In this document: positions 35,393-44,676 of the stretch, piece after piece | Layout of the letters: each line of letters begins with the position of its first letter | Position numbering within the stretch: position 1 is the stretch's first letter | Source of the DNA: Duganella sacchari | Lineage (GTDB): Bacteria; Pseudomonadota; Gammaproteobacteria; Burkholderiales; Burkholderiaceae_D | Direction of reading: 5' to 3' | Length of the DNA: 64,000 nt | Assembly: GCF_900143065.1 (NCBI RefSeq) | Contig: NZ_FRCX01000019.1 | Location: 19,805-83,804, forward strand | The notes under the pieces: model-generated | Told to the model about the DNA's origin: nothing | The model's input: the letters and a program-made list of their open reading frames with translations, nothing else | The model's database searches: none | Translations under genes and position numbers: made by a program

Positions 35393-35823
35393 CAGTGAGG
35401 ACACTCCAGTGCCGTCGCATCGCCAGCGCGTCTGGCGCGCAGGCGGGCGGCTTCTGCGGCCTGGCCGGTGGCGCGGCGTGCGTCTTCATCGGCCCAGCGT
35501 TGGTTGAGTTTCAGCTTGTCGCACTTCTTGCGCTGCACGGCGGCGGCTTGCGCGGCGTGGGCGGTTTCGCGATCGTCATGCTGCTCGCGTTTGATGCGCG
35601 CCTGCGCTAGCGCGTCGGCCTGCTTTTGCTGGCGGCGCAGGAGCGCTGCGGCGGCGGGATCTGCGCCCGGCGCCCCCGGAGTGTCCAGCGTTGCGGCGCT
35701 GGCATGGGCCGGACAGGGCGTGTCGCCGTAACTGACCTTGCCATCGGCGGTGCATTTGTAGACTGTCTGGGCATACGCGGCCACGGTGGCGGCCCACATC
35801 ATGGCCATCATCAGCATTTTCAT
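35392..35823 (-). CDS. DUF4124 domain periplasmic protein
   Basis: 143 aa from the ATG at 35823 (MKMLMMAMMWAA), preferred for GAGG upstream over a TTG five codons earlier. Signal peptide at 1-18, then the DUF4124 core QTVYKCTADGKVSYGDTPCP with its two Cys, then a charged helical tail rich in Ala, Gln, Arg and Lys. Function unknown; proteins of this family are often encoded near envelope genes. It overlaps the FtsX gene and starts 11 bases after the FAD oxidase stop, so the run from DUF2069 to CrtC may be one transcript. Confidence 0.75.
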   Translation of the reverse strand: MKMLMMAMMWAATVAAYAQTVYKCTADGKVSYGDTPCPAHASAATLDTPGAPGADPAAAALLRRQQKQADALAQARIKREQHDDRETAHAAQAAAVQRKKCDKLKLNQRWADEDARRATGQAAEAARLRARRAGDATALECPH

Positions 35824-35834
35824 CTCAACCTCGC

Positions 35835-37241
35835 TCAAAGGACTTTACCGGGATTCATGATACCCAGCGGGTCCAGTGCGGCTTTGATGGCTCGCATCAT
35901 GTTGAGTTCAACGGCGGATTTGTAGTGCGCCAGCTCTTCGCGCTTCAACGCGCCGATGCCGTGTTCGGCCGAGATCGAGCCGCCAAACGCCATCACGCTG
36001 TCGTACACCACGCGGTTCACCTTGTCCTGATTGGCGAGGAAGTCGTCGTTGGATATTCCGGGCGGCGGCGCGACGTTGTAGTGCAGGTTGCCGTCGCCCA
36101 GGTGGCCGAAGCACACCAGCTGGCACCCGGGGAAGGCCGCATCCAGCAGCGGGCCGGTGGCGGCAATGAAGTCGGCAATCAGCGATACGGGCAGCGAAAT
36201 ATCGTGCTTGATATTCTTCCCGGCTTTGGCCTGCGCCAGCGGGATGTGCTCGCGCAGCTGCCACAGCCCGGCCGATTGCCCGACCGATGACGCCACCACT
36301 GCGTCGTGGATAACGCCGCCATCCAGCGCCGCGCCGATGGCATGCTCCAGCAAGCCAACCGCATGCTGCTCCGATTCGCTGCTCGACAACTCCAGCAGCA
36401 CATATTGCGGGTGCGCTTCGGCGAAAGGCCGGGGCAGCGCCGGGAACTGCTGCGCCACCAGATCGAGGCAGTAGCGCGACATGAGCTCAAAGCCCGTGAG
36501 GCTGGCGCCGCAGTGGTCCTGCATCAGTACCAGCAGGCGCAGGGCATCGACAGGCGAGGGCAGCGCGGCCAGCGCCGTGATGCTGGCTTTGGGCTGGGGA
36601 TACAACTTGAGCACCGCGCCGGTGATGATGCCCAGCGTGCCTTCGGCGCCGATGAACAGGTCACGCAAGTCGTAGCCGGTATTGTCCTTGCGCAGGCCGC
36701 GCAAGCCGCTCCAGATCTCGCCTTGCGGCGTCACCACTTCCAGGCCAAGACACAGCTCCCGCGTATTCCCGTAGCGCAGAACGGCGGTGCCGCCCGCGTT
36801 GGTGGCCAGGTTGCCGCCGATGGTACAACTGCCTTCCGCCGCCAGTGACAACGGGAACAGACAGCCCTCGGCGGCGGCGGCCTGCTGGAGGTGCTCAAGG
36901 ATGCAACCCGCATCCACGGTCATGGTGCGGTTGACTGCATCGACCTTGCGAATCCGGTTCAGCCGCGCCAGCGACAGCAGCACCTGGCGGCCGCTGGCGT
37001 CCGGTATGCTGCCCAGTACCAGGCCGGTGTTGCCGCCTTGCGGCACGATGCCGATGCGGTGTTCGGCGCACACGCGCACCAGCGCGGCGACCTGTTCCAC
37101 CGTGCCAGGGCGTAGCACGGCCAGGGCCTTGCCGGTAAAGCGACCGCGCTGCTCGGTGAGGAAGGCGGCCATATCGGCCGGCGCGTCAACCACATAGGCC
37201 TCGCCGGCAATGGCGCGGCATTGCGCGAGAAAGTCCATCAT
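35835..37241 (-). CDS. FAD-linked oxidase (GlcD/D-lactate dehydrogenase type)
   Basis: 468 aa. FAD_binding_4 domain in the first half (PQGGNTGLVLGSIPD, SLAAEGSCTIGGNLATNAGG, IGAEGTLGIITGA), then the FAD-oxidase C domain with CFGHLGDGNLHYNV and SAEHGIGALKREEL. These enzymes oxidise D-2-hydroxy acids such as D-lactate, glycolate or 2-hydroxyglutarate; the exact substrate is open. Start at 37241 inside the ATGATG that overlaps the DUF2069 stop. Confidence 0.88.
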   Translation of the reverse strand: MMDFLAQCRAIAGEAYVVDAPADMAAFLTEQRGRFTGKALAVLRPGTVEQVAALVRVCAEHRIGIVPQGGNTGLVLGSIPDASGRQVLLSLARLNRIRKVDAVNRTMTVDAGCILEHLQQAAAAEGCLFPLSLAAEGSCTIGGNLATNAGGTAVLRYGNTRELCLGLEVVTPQGEIWSGLRGLRKDNTGYDLRDLFIGAEGTLGIITGAVLKLYPQPKASITALAALPSPVDALRLLVLMQDHCGASLTGFELMSRYCLDLVAQQFPALPRPFAEAHPQYVLLELSSSESEQHAVGLLEHAIGAALDGGVIHDAVVASSVGQSAGLWQLREHIPLAQAKAGKNIKHDISLPVSLIADFIAATGPLLDAAFPGCQLVCFGHLGDGNLHYNVAPPPGISNDDFLANQDKVNRVVYDSVMAFGGSISAEHGIGALKREELAHYKSAVELNMMRAIKAALDPLGIMNPGKVL

Positions 37242-37645
37242 TTAACCGTGTTGACCTTGACCTTGTCGAGCAGTTCCTTGGCCAGCTTTTTCGCCGCGCG
37301 CTTGTAGGGGCGCAGGTACAGCACGGCGCAGACAAAGTAGACGCACACCACCAGCGCTTCGCCCCAGCCCAGCCACGCCGACAGATTGCCCTTGTCGCTC
37401 CAGCCGCGCACCACGCCTTCGGTGAAGTACAGCAGTATCATCATCGAGGTCCACTGCAGCGTGTAGATATCGCGCTTGAACACGCCGTACAAGGGCAGCA
37501 GCAGCGGCAAGGCTTTCAGCACCAGCCATGAGCCGCCCGGTTTCAGTGGCGCCAGCACCATCTCCCACAATACACACCAGATAATCAACACAACCAGGCT
37601 GCCGATGGCGCCCCAGTGAAAATATTTCTGCATTGTGGTTTCCAT
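37238..37645 (-). CDS. DUF2069 membrane protein
   Basis: 135 aa with four predicted membrane segments (about 10-30, 42-55, 63-78, 88-112) and a basic C-terminal tail. YFTEGVVRGWSD and the overall pattern fit DUF2069. Function unknown. It follows wrbA by 5 bases and overlaps the FAD oxidase by 4; DUF2069 next to wrbA is a recurrent pair in betaproteobacteria. Confidence 0.8.
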   Translation of the reverse strand: METTMQKYFHWGAIGSLVVLIIWCVLWEMVLAPLKPGGSWLVLKALPLLLPLYGVFKRDIYTLQWTSMMILLYFTEGVVRGWSDKGNLSAWLGWGEALVVCVYFVCAVLYLRPYKRAAKKLAKELLDKVKVNTVK

Positions 37646-37650
37646 GGTGC

Positions 37651-38256
37651 TTATCCGTTCAGTTTGACCGCTGTTTCCGCCAGCCGCTTGCCCAACGCGA
37701 TGGCGAGGCGTTTTTCATCGTCGGTGATCACTTTTTTGCCGTCGAGGCCAGACCAGTGGCTGGCGCCATACGGCGTGCCGCCGCTGGCGGTGGTCATCAG
37801 TTCCGGCTGCGTGTAGGGCAGGCCGAGCACCATCAGGCCGTGATGGAACAGCGGTATCATCATCGACAGCAGCGTCGATTCCTGGCCGCCATGCAGGCTG
37901 CCGGTCGAGGTGAACACGCAGGCCGGCTTGCCTGCCAGGGCGCCGGACAGCCATTGGCTGACGGTGCCGTCCCAGAAATACTTCATGGCCGAGGCCATAT
38001 TGCCGAACCGCGTGGGCGAACCAACGGCGATGCCGGCGCATTCGGTCAGGTCATCCAGTTCCACATACGGTGCACCATCGGCCGGCACTTCCGGCTCGGT
38101 GGCCTCGGCCACGGTGGACACGGCAGGCACCGTGCGCAGGCGCGCATCGCAGCCCGGCACGCTTTCAATCCCCTGGGCGATCAGCTCTGCCAGCTTGCGG
38201 GTTGCGCCGTGGCGGGAGTAAAACAAAACAAGAATGGTCAGGTTGGAAGAGTTCAT
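37651..38256 (-). CDS. wrbA: WrbA-type NAD(P)H:quinone oxidoreductase
   Basis: 201 aa flavodoxin-fold protein. FMN-binding elements: FYSRHGATRKLAELIAQG at 13-30, the GSPTRFGNMASAMKYF loop (about 86-101), and TGSLHGGQESTLLSM (about 124-138). WrbA proteins reduce quinones by two electrons and limit oxidative stress. The gene is divergent from yihY-like, with 64 bases between starts. Confidence 0.93.
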   Translation of the reverse strand: MNSSNLTILVLFYSRHGATRKLAELIAQGIESVPGCDARLRTVPAVSTVAEATEPEVPADGAPYVELDDLTECAGIAVGSPTRFGNMASAMKYFWDGTVSQWLSGALAGKPACVFTSTGSLHGGQESTLLSMMIPLFHHGLMVLGLPYTQPELMTTASGGTPYGASHWSGLDGKKVITDDEKRLAIALGKRLAETAVKLNG

Positions 38257-38320
38257 CGCCGCTATTATAGGGCGCTTTAGCGAGTGGCATCATTGCCGTT
38301 GTTGTAATACGATACCGCCC

Positions 38321-39697
38321 ATGTACGAAAAATATCTCCAATGGTTCTTCCAATATGTCTATCGCAGCTGCAAAAACAGCTGGGAGACGGCGCGTTCCCT
38401 GTCCTGGCCTGAAATCCGTGACCTGATCCTGTTTGCCCGGCGCCGGCTGCGCGAAGAGAGTTTGCCGCAGGTGGCGGGCAGCCTGACCTTCACCACGGTG
38501 TTTGCGCTGGTGCCCCTGCTGACGATTGCGCTGGCGATCTTCACCACCTTCCCGCTGTTCAAAACGCTGCAAACCTCGCTGGAAGCGTACTTTGTGCAAA
38601 GCGTGATGCCAAAGTCGATTTCCAGCACCATCCTGAATTACCTGACCATGTTCGCCTCCAAGGCCACGCGGCTGTCGGCGGTGGGCGCGGTGGCGCTGAT
38701 CTTCACCTCGATTACGATGATGAATCTGATCGAGCGCGTCTTCAACCGCATCTGGCGCGTGCGCGACGAGCGCGCGTGGACCAAGCGCATTCTGGTCTAC
38801 TGGGCGCTGCTGACACTGGGGCCATTGCTGATCGGCGTATCGATCACGCTGTCGTCGCAGGTGTTCATGGCCACCAGCGACCTGGTGGGCCATGTGCCGA
38901 TAGTGGGGGCGGTGATTTACACCGTGCTGTCGCTGGCGCTGACGACGGCATTCTTCACCATGCTGTACGTGATGGTGCCCAACCGCGATGTGGACTGGTA
39001 CGACGCGGCCTGGGGCGGCCTGGTCGCAGGCCTGGCGTTTGAACTGGCCAAGCGCGGCTTCGCCATTTTCATCACGCAGTTCCCGACCTACTCGAAGATT
39101 TACGGCGCGCTGGCGGCCGTGCCGCTGTTCCTGTTGTGGGTGTACGTGTCGTGGATGATTACGCTGTTCGGCGCCTTGCTGGCGGCCGCGCTGCCGGTGG
39201 TGAAGTACGAACGCTGGTGGCATGAGGCGCAGCCGGGCGGCGAGTTTGTCGATGCCATGGCCATCCTCAAGGTGCTGCACGTGGCGTGCAAATGCGGCGA
39301 TACGGCCCTGGTCAGCGCGGGCCAGATCCGCGCCCGCACACGGCTGGGCTTTGATGAGATGGACAATCTGCTGGAACGCATGATGGCGGAAGGCTGGGTG
39401 GGCCGCGTGCCCGTGGCCGCGCCGCCGCGGGTGCAGTGGGGCAAACGCGTCAGCGAAGGGGCGGACAACTGGGTGATCCTGGCCAACCTGGAGAAGCTTA
39501 CGTTGGCCGAAGTCTACCGCCTGTTTGTGTTCTCCGGCATGCCGGTCAACGCCGGCGTGATCGCGGACGGCGACGATGAACGCGACCGCCAGGCCGCGCG
39601 CGAAGCGGCCCAGCTGGCGCGCGAGGTGGAGTCCGCCGTGGAAGCCGGCCTGGGTAAAACCCTGGCCGACCATTTCGGTCCTATCGACTGCCGATAA
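38321..39697 (+). CDS. YihY/BrkB family inner-membrane protein
   Basis: 458 aa from the ATG at 38321 (MYEKYLQWFF); an upstream in-frame extension overlaps wrbA and is not used. The YihY core has six membrane helices (about 55-315) with AGSLTFTTVFALVPLLTIAL, NLIERVFNRIWRVR and DAAWGGLVAGLAFEL. A long cytoplasmic C-terminal domain (about 320-458) looks like a winged helix (DTALVSAGQIRARTRL). Despite old names (ribonuclease BN, BrkB), the activity is unproven. Its last 17 bases overlap the convergent hydrolase. Confidence 0.87.
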   Translation: MYEKYLQWFFQYVYRSCKNSWETARSLSWPEIRDLILFARRRLREESLPQVAGSLTFTTVFALVPLLTIALAIFTTFPLFKTLQTSLEAYFVQSVMPKSISSTILNYLTMFASKATRLSAVGAVALIFTSITMMNLIERVFNRIWRVRDERAWTKRILVYWALLTLGPLLIGVSITLSSQVFMATSDLVGHVPIVGAVIYTVLSLALTTAFFTMLYVMVPNRDVDWYDAAWGGLVAGLAFELAKRGFAIFITQFPTYSKIYGALAAVPLFLLWVYVSWMITLFGALLAAALPVVKYERWWHEAQPGGEFVDAMAILKVLHVACKCGDTALVSAGQIRARTRLGFDEMDNLLERMMAEGWVGRVPVAAPPRVQWGKRVSEGADNWVILANLEKLTLAEVYRLFVFSGMPVNAGVIADGDDERDRQAAREAAQLAREVESAVEAGLGKTLADHFGPIDCR

Positions 39698-40397
39698 AGC
39701 TGAGCAGGGCGTCGCTGAGCGCGTCCGGCTGCTCCGTCATCATGGCGTGGCCGGCCTCCAGCGTGACGCTCTGCGCGTGGGCAATGGCTTCCGCCAGGCC
39801 GCGTGCGGCCTTGGGCGGCGTCATCACGTCACTGGCGCCGCACACCAGCAGAGCAGGGCAGCGCACGCTGGCGGCGGCGGTCAGGCCCTGGTCGTAGGCA
39901 TTGCAGGCGGCAAGGTCGGTATGCAGCAACTGGTCGGGATTTTGCCGCGCCACACGCTGCATCAGCAGCTTGAGGTCGTGGATGGCCGGATGGCCCTGCA
40001 CATGCGACCACTTGGCCACCATGCCGATTGCGCGCGGCTCATCGGTGCGCGCGGTTTCCAGCAGCGTGTCCGCGACTGTCATCGGATAGGCTGTGCCGAC
40101 CAGGCCCAGGTGGGTCACGCGCTGCGGCGCTTTGGCGGCGGCTTCCAGCGCGATCAGCGAGCCCATGCTGTGGCCGATCAGCGCGGCATGGTGGATGTGG
40201 GCCGCCTCCAGCATCGCCAGCAGCCAGTCGGCCATGGCGGCCACGCTGGTCAGCGCGGGGCCGGGCGTGTGGCCGTGGCCGGGCAAGTCTGGCGCCAGCA
40301 CATGGTAGTCGTGGTCGGTGAAGTGGCGGCTTTGCGCCGCCCACACGGTATGGTCATTCAGCGCGCCATGGATGAAAACCACAGTAGGCTTCTGCAT
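39681..40397 (-). CDS. Alpha/beta-fold hydrolase
   Basis: 238 aa. Oxyanion motif FIHGALNDHTVW at 8-19, nucleophile elbow IGHSMGSLIALE with Ser near 85, catalytic Asp region VCGASDVMTPP and His in LEAGHAMMTEQ. Substrate unknown; similar enzymes act on lactones and esters. Single gene, divergent from the CBS-domain gene. Confidence 0.82.
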   Translation of the reverse strand: MQKPTVVFIHGALNDHTVWAAQSRHFTDHDYHVLAPDLPGHGHTPGPALTSVAAMADWLLAMLEAAHIHHAALIGHSMGSLIALEAAAKAPQRVTHLGLVGTAYPMTVADTLLETARTDEPRAIGMVAKWSHVQGHPAIHDLKLLMQRVARQNPDQLLHTDLAACNAYDQGLTAAASVRCPALLVCGASDVMTPPKAARGLAEAIAHAQSVTLEAGHAMMTEQPDALSDALLSFIGSR

Positions 40398-40540
40398 AAG
40401 GCTCCTTTCGACAACAATGTTATGTTTTGCTTATCCGTAGCACTGGCTTTTTTGCCGGGCATAGGCTACATTCGTTACAAGGTTAGAACAATTAGAACTC
40501 CCATTCACAGAGCATATATCAGCGGACAGGACGGCCCCAA

Positions 40541-40996
40541 ATGAAAGTCTCCGAAATTCTTCAAGTTAAAGGCTCCATCCTTTACACCATCTCCCCCGAT
40601 CAACCTCTGGCTGACGCGGCCAACACCATGGCCGAGAAGGATATCGGTTCGCTGGTGGTGATGGAGTTTGGCGATCTGGTCGGCATGCTGACCTTCCGCG
40701 AAGTCCTGCGTGCGCTGCACGACAACCAGGGCAACGTCGGCGGCGGCACGGTGCGCAAGCATATGGATGATCATCCGATTACCGTGACTCCCGATACCGA
40801 AGTCAACGAGGTGCGCCGCATCATGCTGGAAAAGCATGCGCGCTATCTGCCGGTCATGAATGCCAAGACGATTCTGGGCGTGATCTCGTTCTACGACGTC
40901 GCGCGCGCCGTGCTGGAAGCGCAGAGCTTTGAGAACCGCATGCTCAAGGCCTATATCCGCGACTGGCCGGCCGAGGCCGAACAAGCCGCCGACTAA
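40541..40996 (+). CDS. Tandem CBS-domain protein
   Basis: 151 aa consisting of two CBS motifs (about 10-65, with IGSLVVMEFGDLVGMLTFRE; about 78-135, with RRIMLEKHARYLPVMNAKTILGVIS, quoted in parts). Such stand-alone proteins bind adenine nucleotides and sense energy state. The 143-base gap upstream holds the divergent promoters. A very long bidirectional terminator follows. Confidence 0.9.
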   Translation: MKVSEILQVKGSILYTISPDQPLADAANTMAEKDIGSLVVMEFGDLVGMLTFREVLRALHDNQGNVGGGTVRKHMDDHPITVTPDTEVNEVRRIMLEKHARYLPVMNAKTILGVISFYDVARAVLEAQSFENRMLKAYIRDWPAEAEQAAD

Positions 40997-41004
40997 GCCG
41001 ATAT

Positions 41005-41066
41005 CAAAAAAAGCCACGTGGCAGTGCGGCGTTCCTGGACGCCGCCTGCGCACGTGGCTTTTTTTA
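41005..41066. terminator. Long bidirectional rho-independent terminator
   Basis: AAGCCACGTG/CACGTGGCTT outer stem (41011-41020 and 41051-41060), with a GCAG/CTGC step and an inner GCGGCGT/ACGCCGC stem. It is flanked by an A-run on the left and a T-run on the right, so it serves both the CBS gene and the convergent EAL gene, whose stop codon lies inside the T-run. Confidence 0.92.
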
Positions 41067-43322
41067 TGCGGCGCCTTCGAGGGCGTCGTTGCTGAGCCAG
41101 CCGTTGAGGGCGGTGGCGGTCATCGGGCGGGCGAACAGGAAGCCCTGGGCCAGCGGGCAGCCCAGCGATTGCAGGATCTGCGCCTGGCGCTCGTCTTCCA
41201 CACCTTCGGCAATCACGGCCAGGCCAAGGTTGCGGCCCAGCTGAATCACCATTTCCGCAATGCTGCTGCCGCGTGCCGAGCCGGTGATCTCCGTGACGAA
41301 GGCGCGGTCGATCTTCAGGCGGTCGATCTGCAGGCGCTGCAGGTAGGACAGCGAGGAAAAGCCGGTGCCAAAGTCGTCAATCGCGATGCTGACGCCGGTC
41401 TGCTTGATCTGGCCCAGCATTTTGATGAGCAGGTCCGGCTCTTCCATGGCCATCGATTCGGTGATTTCCAGTTCGATGTGTTCCGGCGGCGCGCCGGTGT
41501 CGTCCAGCGCTTTCCTGAGCATGTCGAGGAAGTGCGGATGGCGGAACTGCACCTGCGACACGTTAATCGACATCATGAAATCGCGGTGGCCGGCCTTGCG
41601 CAGGTCGACCAGCTCGCGGCAGGCGGTCCGCATCACCCATTCGCCCAGATCGATAATCAGGCCCGAATACTCGGCAATCGGAATGAAGCGGTCAGGCGAG
41701 ATGAACTTGCCGTCCGGCGTCTGCCAGCGCAGCAGGGCCTCGGCGCCCACCGGGCGGCGCGTCACCAGGTCGATCTGCGGCTGGTACACCACAAACAGCT
41801 GGTTCTGGCCAAACGCGGTGCGCAGCGCGTGCATCATCCGCACGCGTTCGCGGATCTCGACGCCCATCGAGCGCGAGAAGTAGAAGTGGCCGGCGCGCTG
41901 CTGCGACTTGGCGCGTTTCAGCGCGATGTCGGCGTCCTTGAGCGCATCGGCGCCGGTGCCCTCGTGTTCGCCCAGGCGCACCAGGCCCAGCGTAGCGGAC
42001 AGCTGCACGTCCTGGCCATCAATGCTGAACGGACGCTGGAACAGGCCCAGGATGTTGCCCGGATTGACTTGCGAGGAGTCGCCCAGCACGCAGAAAATGT
42101 CGCCGCCGATGCGGGCCACGGTCAGCTGCCCGCCCAGTTCGGTCTGAAGGCGGCCGGCAACGGCAATCAGCAGCATGTCGCCAAACTGGTGGCCGAGCGC
42201 GTCGTTGGTTTCGGCAAAGTGGTCGAGATCGACCAGCGACAGCGTGGCGTCGTCGCGCGCCGGGCCGGCCAGAGCGGCGTCCAGGATTTCAACCAGGCGC
42301 GTGCGGTTGGGCAGCTTCGACAGCTGGTCGTAAAATGCCGCGTTGTGTAAATGCGTCACCAGCTCGACGTTGTCGAGGCCGACAGCGACATTGCTGCAGA
42401 AAACTTCCAGCAAGCGCTCGTCAATTTCAGTGAGGCCGCGCTTGATCTCCAGGAACGCCACGAAGTCGCGGCTGGCCTTGCCGGCGAAGTACAGCGTGAT
42501 GTAGTCGGGGCCGTAGACATTGCGGCGTTGCGCCAGCGCCAGCTCCAGTGCTTCGTGGATACGCTGGTCTTCGCGCACGGTCAGCGTGATGTTGTCCAGA
42601 TGGCGGAAGGTGCCGGCCGTGGCCATCACCATCAGCTCATGGCATCCGTCTTCCGGGCACTCCTGCACACATAGCACGCCATTGGCTTCCATGCACAGCA
42701 GGTCGCCCACCTGCGCCAGCACGCCGCCAGCGAAGTTCTGCACGCCGTGCAGCGTCATGAGCTGGGTGCTGGCCTGGACGATCTGGTTCAGGCCGCGGCG
42801 GCTGTCGTTGATCTTGCGGATTTGTTCGTAAGAGCGGATCGCTGCAGTCACCGTGGTGAACAGCTTGATGCGAGTGAGTTCCGACTTGGTCTTGTAGTCG
42901 TTGATGTCGAAATCGCGGATAGCGTCGATTTCTGGCGCGTAGCCGGGCTGGCCGGTGCGCAGGATGATGCGGACGTCCTGCAGCTTCAGCGTTTCGCGGA
43001 TGTAGCGCACCAAATGCAGACCGGCGTCGTCCTGTTCCATGACGACGTCCAGCAGAATGACGGCGATTTCCGGCTCATGCTTGAGCATTTCGCGCGCCTG
43101 TCCGGCCGAATACGCATGGACGAATTCCAGCGGGCGATGCTGCATGTCGAGATTACCCAGCGCAAAGGTGGTGGTCGAGTGGACGTCTTCGTCGTCGTCG
43201 ATAATCATGACCCGCCAGACATTGCGGACACCCGCCGTAACGGGGGCCGGATGCTCTTCTAAGAATACCAAATCGTCTTGATCATCCTTGGATTGCTCAA
43301 GGGGTGTGACCGGTGGGGGCAT
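41064..43322 (-). CDS. REC-DUF3369-GGDEF-EAL c-di-GMP regulator
   Basis: 752 aa. Receiver domain at about 35-165 (VMIIDDDEDVHS; phospho-Asp in VILLDVVMEQ), DUF3369 at about 175-320 (a GAF-like sensor), GGDEF-like domain at about 330-490, EAL domain at about 500-745. The GGDEF motif reads IGGDIF, so cyclase activity is doubtful and the domain may bind GTP as a regulator. The EAL domain keeps EALLRW, EITESMAMEE and AIDDFGTGFSSL, consistent with an active c-di-GMP phosphodiesterase. No kinase is encoded next to it. Confidence 0.88.
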   Translation of the reverse strand: MPPPVTPLEQSKDDQDDLVFLEEHPAPVTAGVRNVWRVMIIDDDEDVHSTTTFALGNLDMQHRPLEFVHAYSAGQAREMLKHEPEIAVILLDVVMEQDDAGLHLVRYIRETLKLQDVRIILRTGQPGYAPEIDAIRDFDINDYKTKSELTRIKLFTTVTAAIRSYEQIRKINDSRRGLNQIVQASTQLMTLHGVQNFAGGVLAQVGDLLCMEANGVLCVQECPEDGCHELMVMATAGTFRHLDNITLTVREDQRIHEALELALAQRRNVYGPDYITLYFAGKASRDFVAFLEIKRGLTEIDERLLEVFCSNVAVGLDNVELVTHLHNAAFYDQLSKLPNRTRLVEILDAALAGPARDDATLSLVDLDHFAETNDALGHQFGDMLLIAVAGRLQTELGGQLTVARIGGDIFCVLGDSSQVNPGNILGLFQRPFSIDGQDVQLSATLGLVRLGEHEGTGADALKDADIALKRAKSQQRAGHFYFSRSMGVEIRERVRMMHALRTAFGQNQLFVVYQPQIDLVTRRPVGAEALLRWQTPDGKFISPDRFIPIAEYSGLIIDLGEWVMRTACRELVDLRKAGHRDFMMSINVSQVQFRHPHFLDMLRKALDDTGAPPEHIELEITESMAMEEPDLLIKMLGQIKQTGVSIAIDDFGTGFSSLSYLQRLQIDRLKIDRAFVTEITGSARGSSIAEMVIQLGRNLGLAVIAEGVEDERQAQILQSLGCPLAQGFLFARPMTATALNGWLSNDALEGAA

Positions 43323-43575
43323 GTGTAGCTTCTCCAGGATTACTCGGTGCTCTTGCGTTCAAGTATATAGCGAATTGTCAAAAAGAATGCAGTTTTCCAT
43401 GGCTTTCAGCGGAAGCTTGTGCGCCGATGTGCAAGTTACACCATACTTGTATCAAAAGAATGAAATTTTACCAAGCGAAACTTGCATTGTGGAAATTATT
43501 TCACAGACAGGGCGCCACAGTGCGCGGACTGGTAGAATAAGGAACTTTCCACTTTTTCCCGAAGATTCTTTTCCT

Positions 43576-44673
43576 ATGTCCGGTAATACTTTTGGCAAAT
43601 TGTTCTCCGTTACTACCTTTGGTGAGTCGCACGGTCCCGCGATTGGTTGTGTGATCGATGGCTGCCCACCCGGATTACCGTTGTCGGAAGCTGACATTCA
43701 GCCGGAACTGGATCGCCGCAAACCTGGCACGTCGCGCCATGTGACGCAGCGCCAGGAATCGGATACGGTGGAGATTCTGTCCGGCGTGTACGAGGGCGTG
43801 ACCACCGGCACGCCGATCGCGCTGCTGATCCGCAATGAAGACCAGCGCAGCAAGGATTACGGCAATATCGCCGACAGCTTCCGTCCTGGCCACGCAGACT
43901 ACACCTACTGGCATAAATACGGCGTTCGCGATCCGCGCGGCGGCGGCCGTTCGTCGGCACGCCTGACGGCGCCGGTGGTGGGCGCAGCGGCGATTGCCAA
44001 GAAGTGGTTGTACCAGCAGTACGGCACCGTGTTCAAAGGCTGCATGAGCCAGCTGGGCGAAATCGACGTGCCGTTCCAGGACTGGAAACACGTGCCGGAC
44101 AACCCGTTCTTTGCCGCCACCGGCGACAGCGCCGTGATCGAACGCATGGAAGCCTATATGGACGACCTGCGCAAGGCCGGCGATTCGATCGGCGCGCGCA
44201 TCGACGTGGTAGCGCAGAATATCCCGGTCGGCCTGGGCCAGCCGATTTACGACAAGCTGGATGCCGACATCGCGTACGCCATGATGGGGATTAACGCCGT
44301 CAAGGGCGTGGAAATCGGCGCCGGTTTCAAGTCGGTTGCGCAGAAGGGCACCGAGCACGGTGATCCGCTGACGCCACAAGGCTTCGTGGGCAACAATGCC
44401 GGCGGCGTGCTGGGTGGCCTGTCGACGGGGCAGGACATCACGGTGTCAATCGCGATCAAGCCGACGTCCTCGATCCGCACGCCGCGTCCGTCGATCGACA
44501 AGGCGGGCAACCCGGTGATGGTGGAGACCTTCGGCCGCCACGATCCCTGCGTGGGCATCCGCGCGACACCGATTGCGGAAGCCATGCTGGCACTGGTGCT
44601 CATCGACCATGCGCTGATGCACCGCGCCCAGTGCGGGGACGTCAAGGTGGCCACACCCAACATCGAGCTGTAA
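43576..44673 (+). CDS. aroC: Chorismate synthase
   Basis: 365 aa from the ATG at 43576 (MSGNTFGKLFSVTTFGESHG). An open frame upstream to 43288 lacks homology and runs over the other gene's promoter. It makes chorismate from EPSP, the last shared step to aromatic amino acids and folate. Landmarks: GESHGPAIGCVIDGCPPG, GVRDPRGGGRSSAR for FMN/substrate, FGRHDPCVGIRATPIAEAM. The MFS gene starts 3 bases after its stop. Confidence 0.98.
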   Translation: MSGNTFGKLFSVTTFGESHGPAIGCVIDGCPPGLPLSEADIQPELDRRKPGTSRHVTQRQESDTVEILSGVYEGVTTGTPIALLIRNEDQRSKDYGNIADSFRPGHADYTYWHKYGVRDPRGGGRSSARLTAPVVGAAAIAKKWLYQQYGTVFKGCMSQLGEIDVPFQDWKHVPDNPFFAATGDSAVIERMEAYMDDLRKAGDSIGARIDVVAQNIPVGLGQPIYDKLDADIAYAMMGINAVKGVEIGAGFKSVAQKGTEHGDPLTPQGFVGNNAGGVLGGLSTGQDITVSIAIKPTSSIRTPRPSIDKAGNPVMVETFGRHDPCVGIRATPIAEAMLALVLIDHALMHRAQCGDVKVATPNIEL

Positions 44674-44676
44674 GCG

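Noticed and set aside
38165..39673. 502-codon open frame antisense to the YihY-like gene
   Set aside because: Mirror frame; low-complexity Arg/His/Gln composition and overlap with two real genes.
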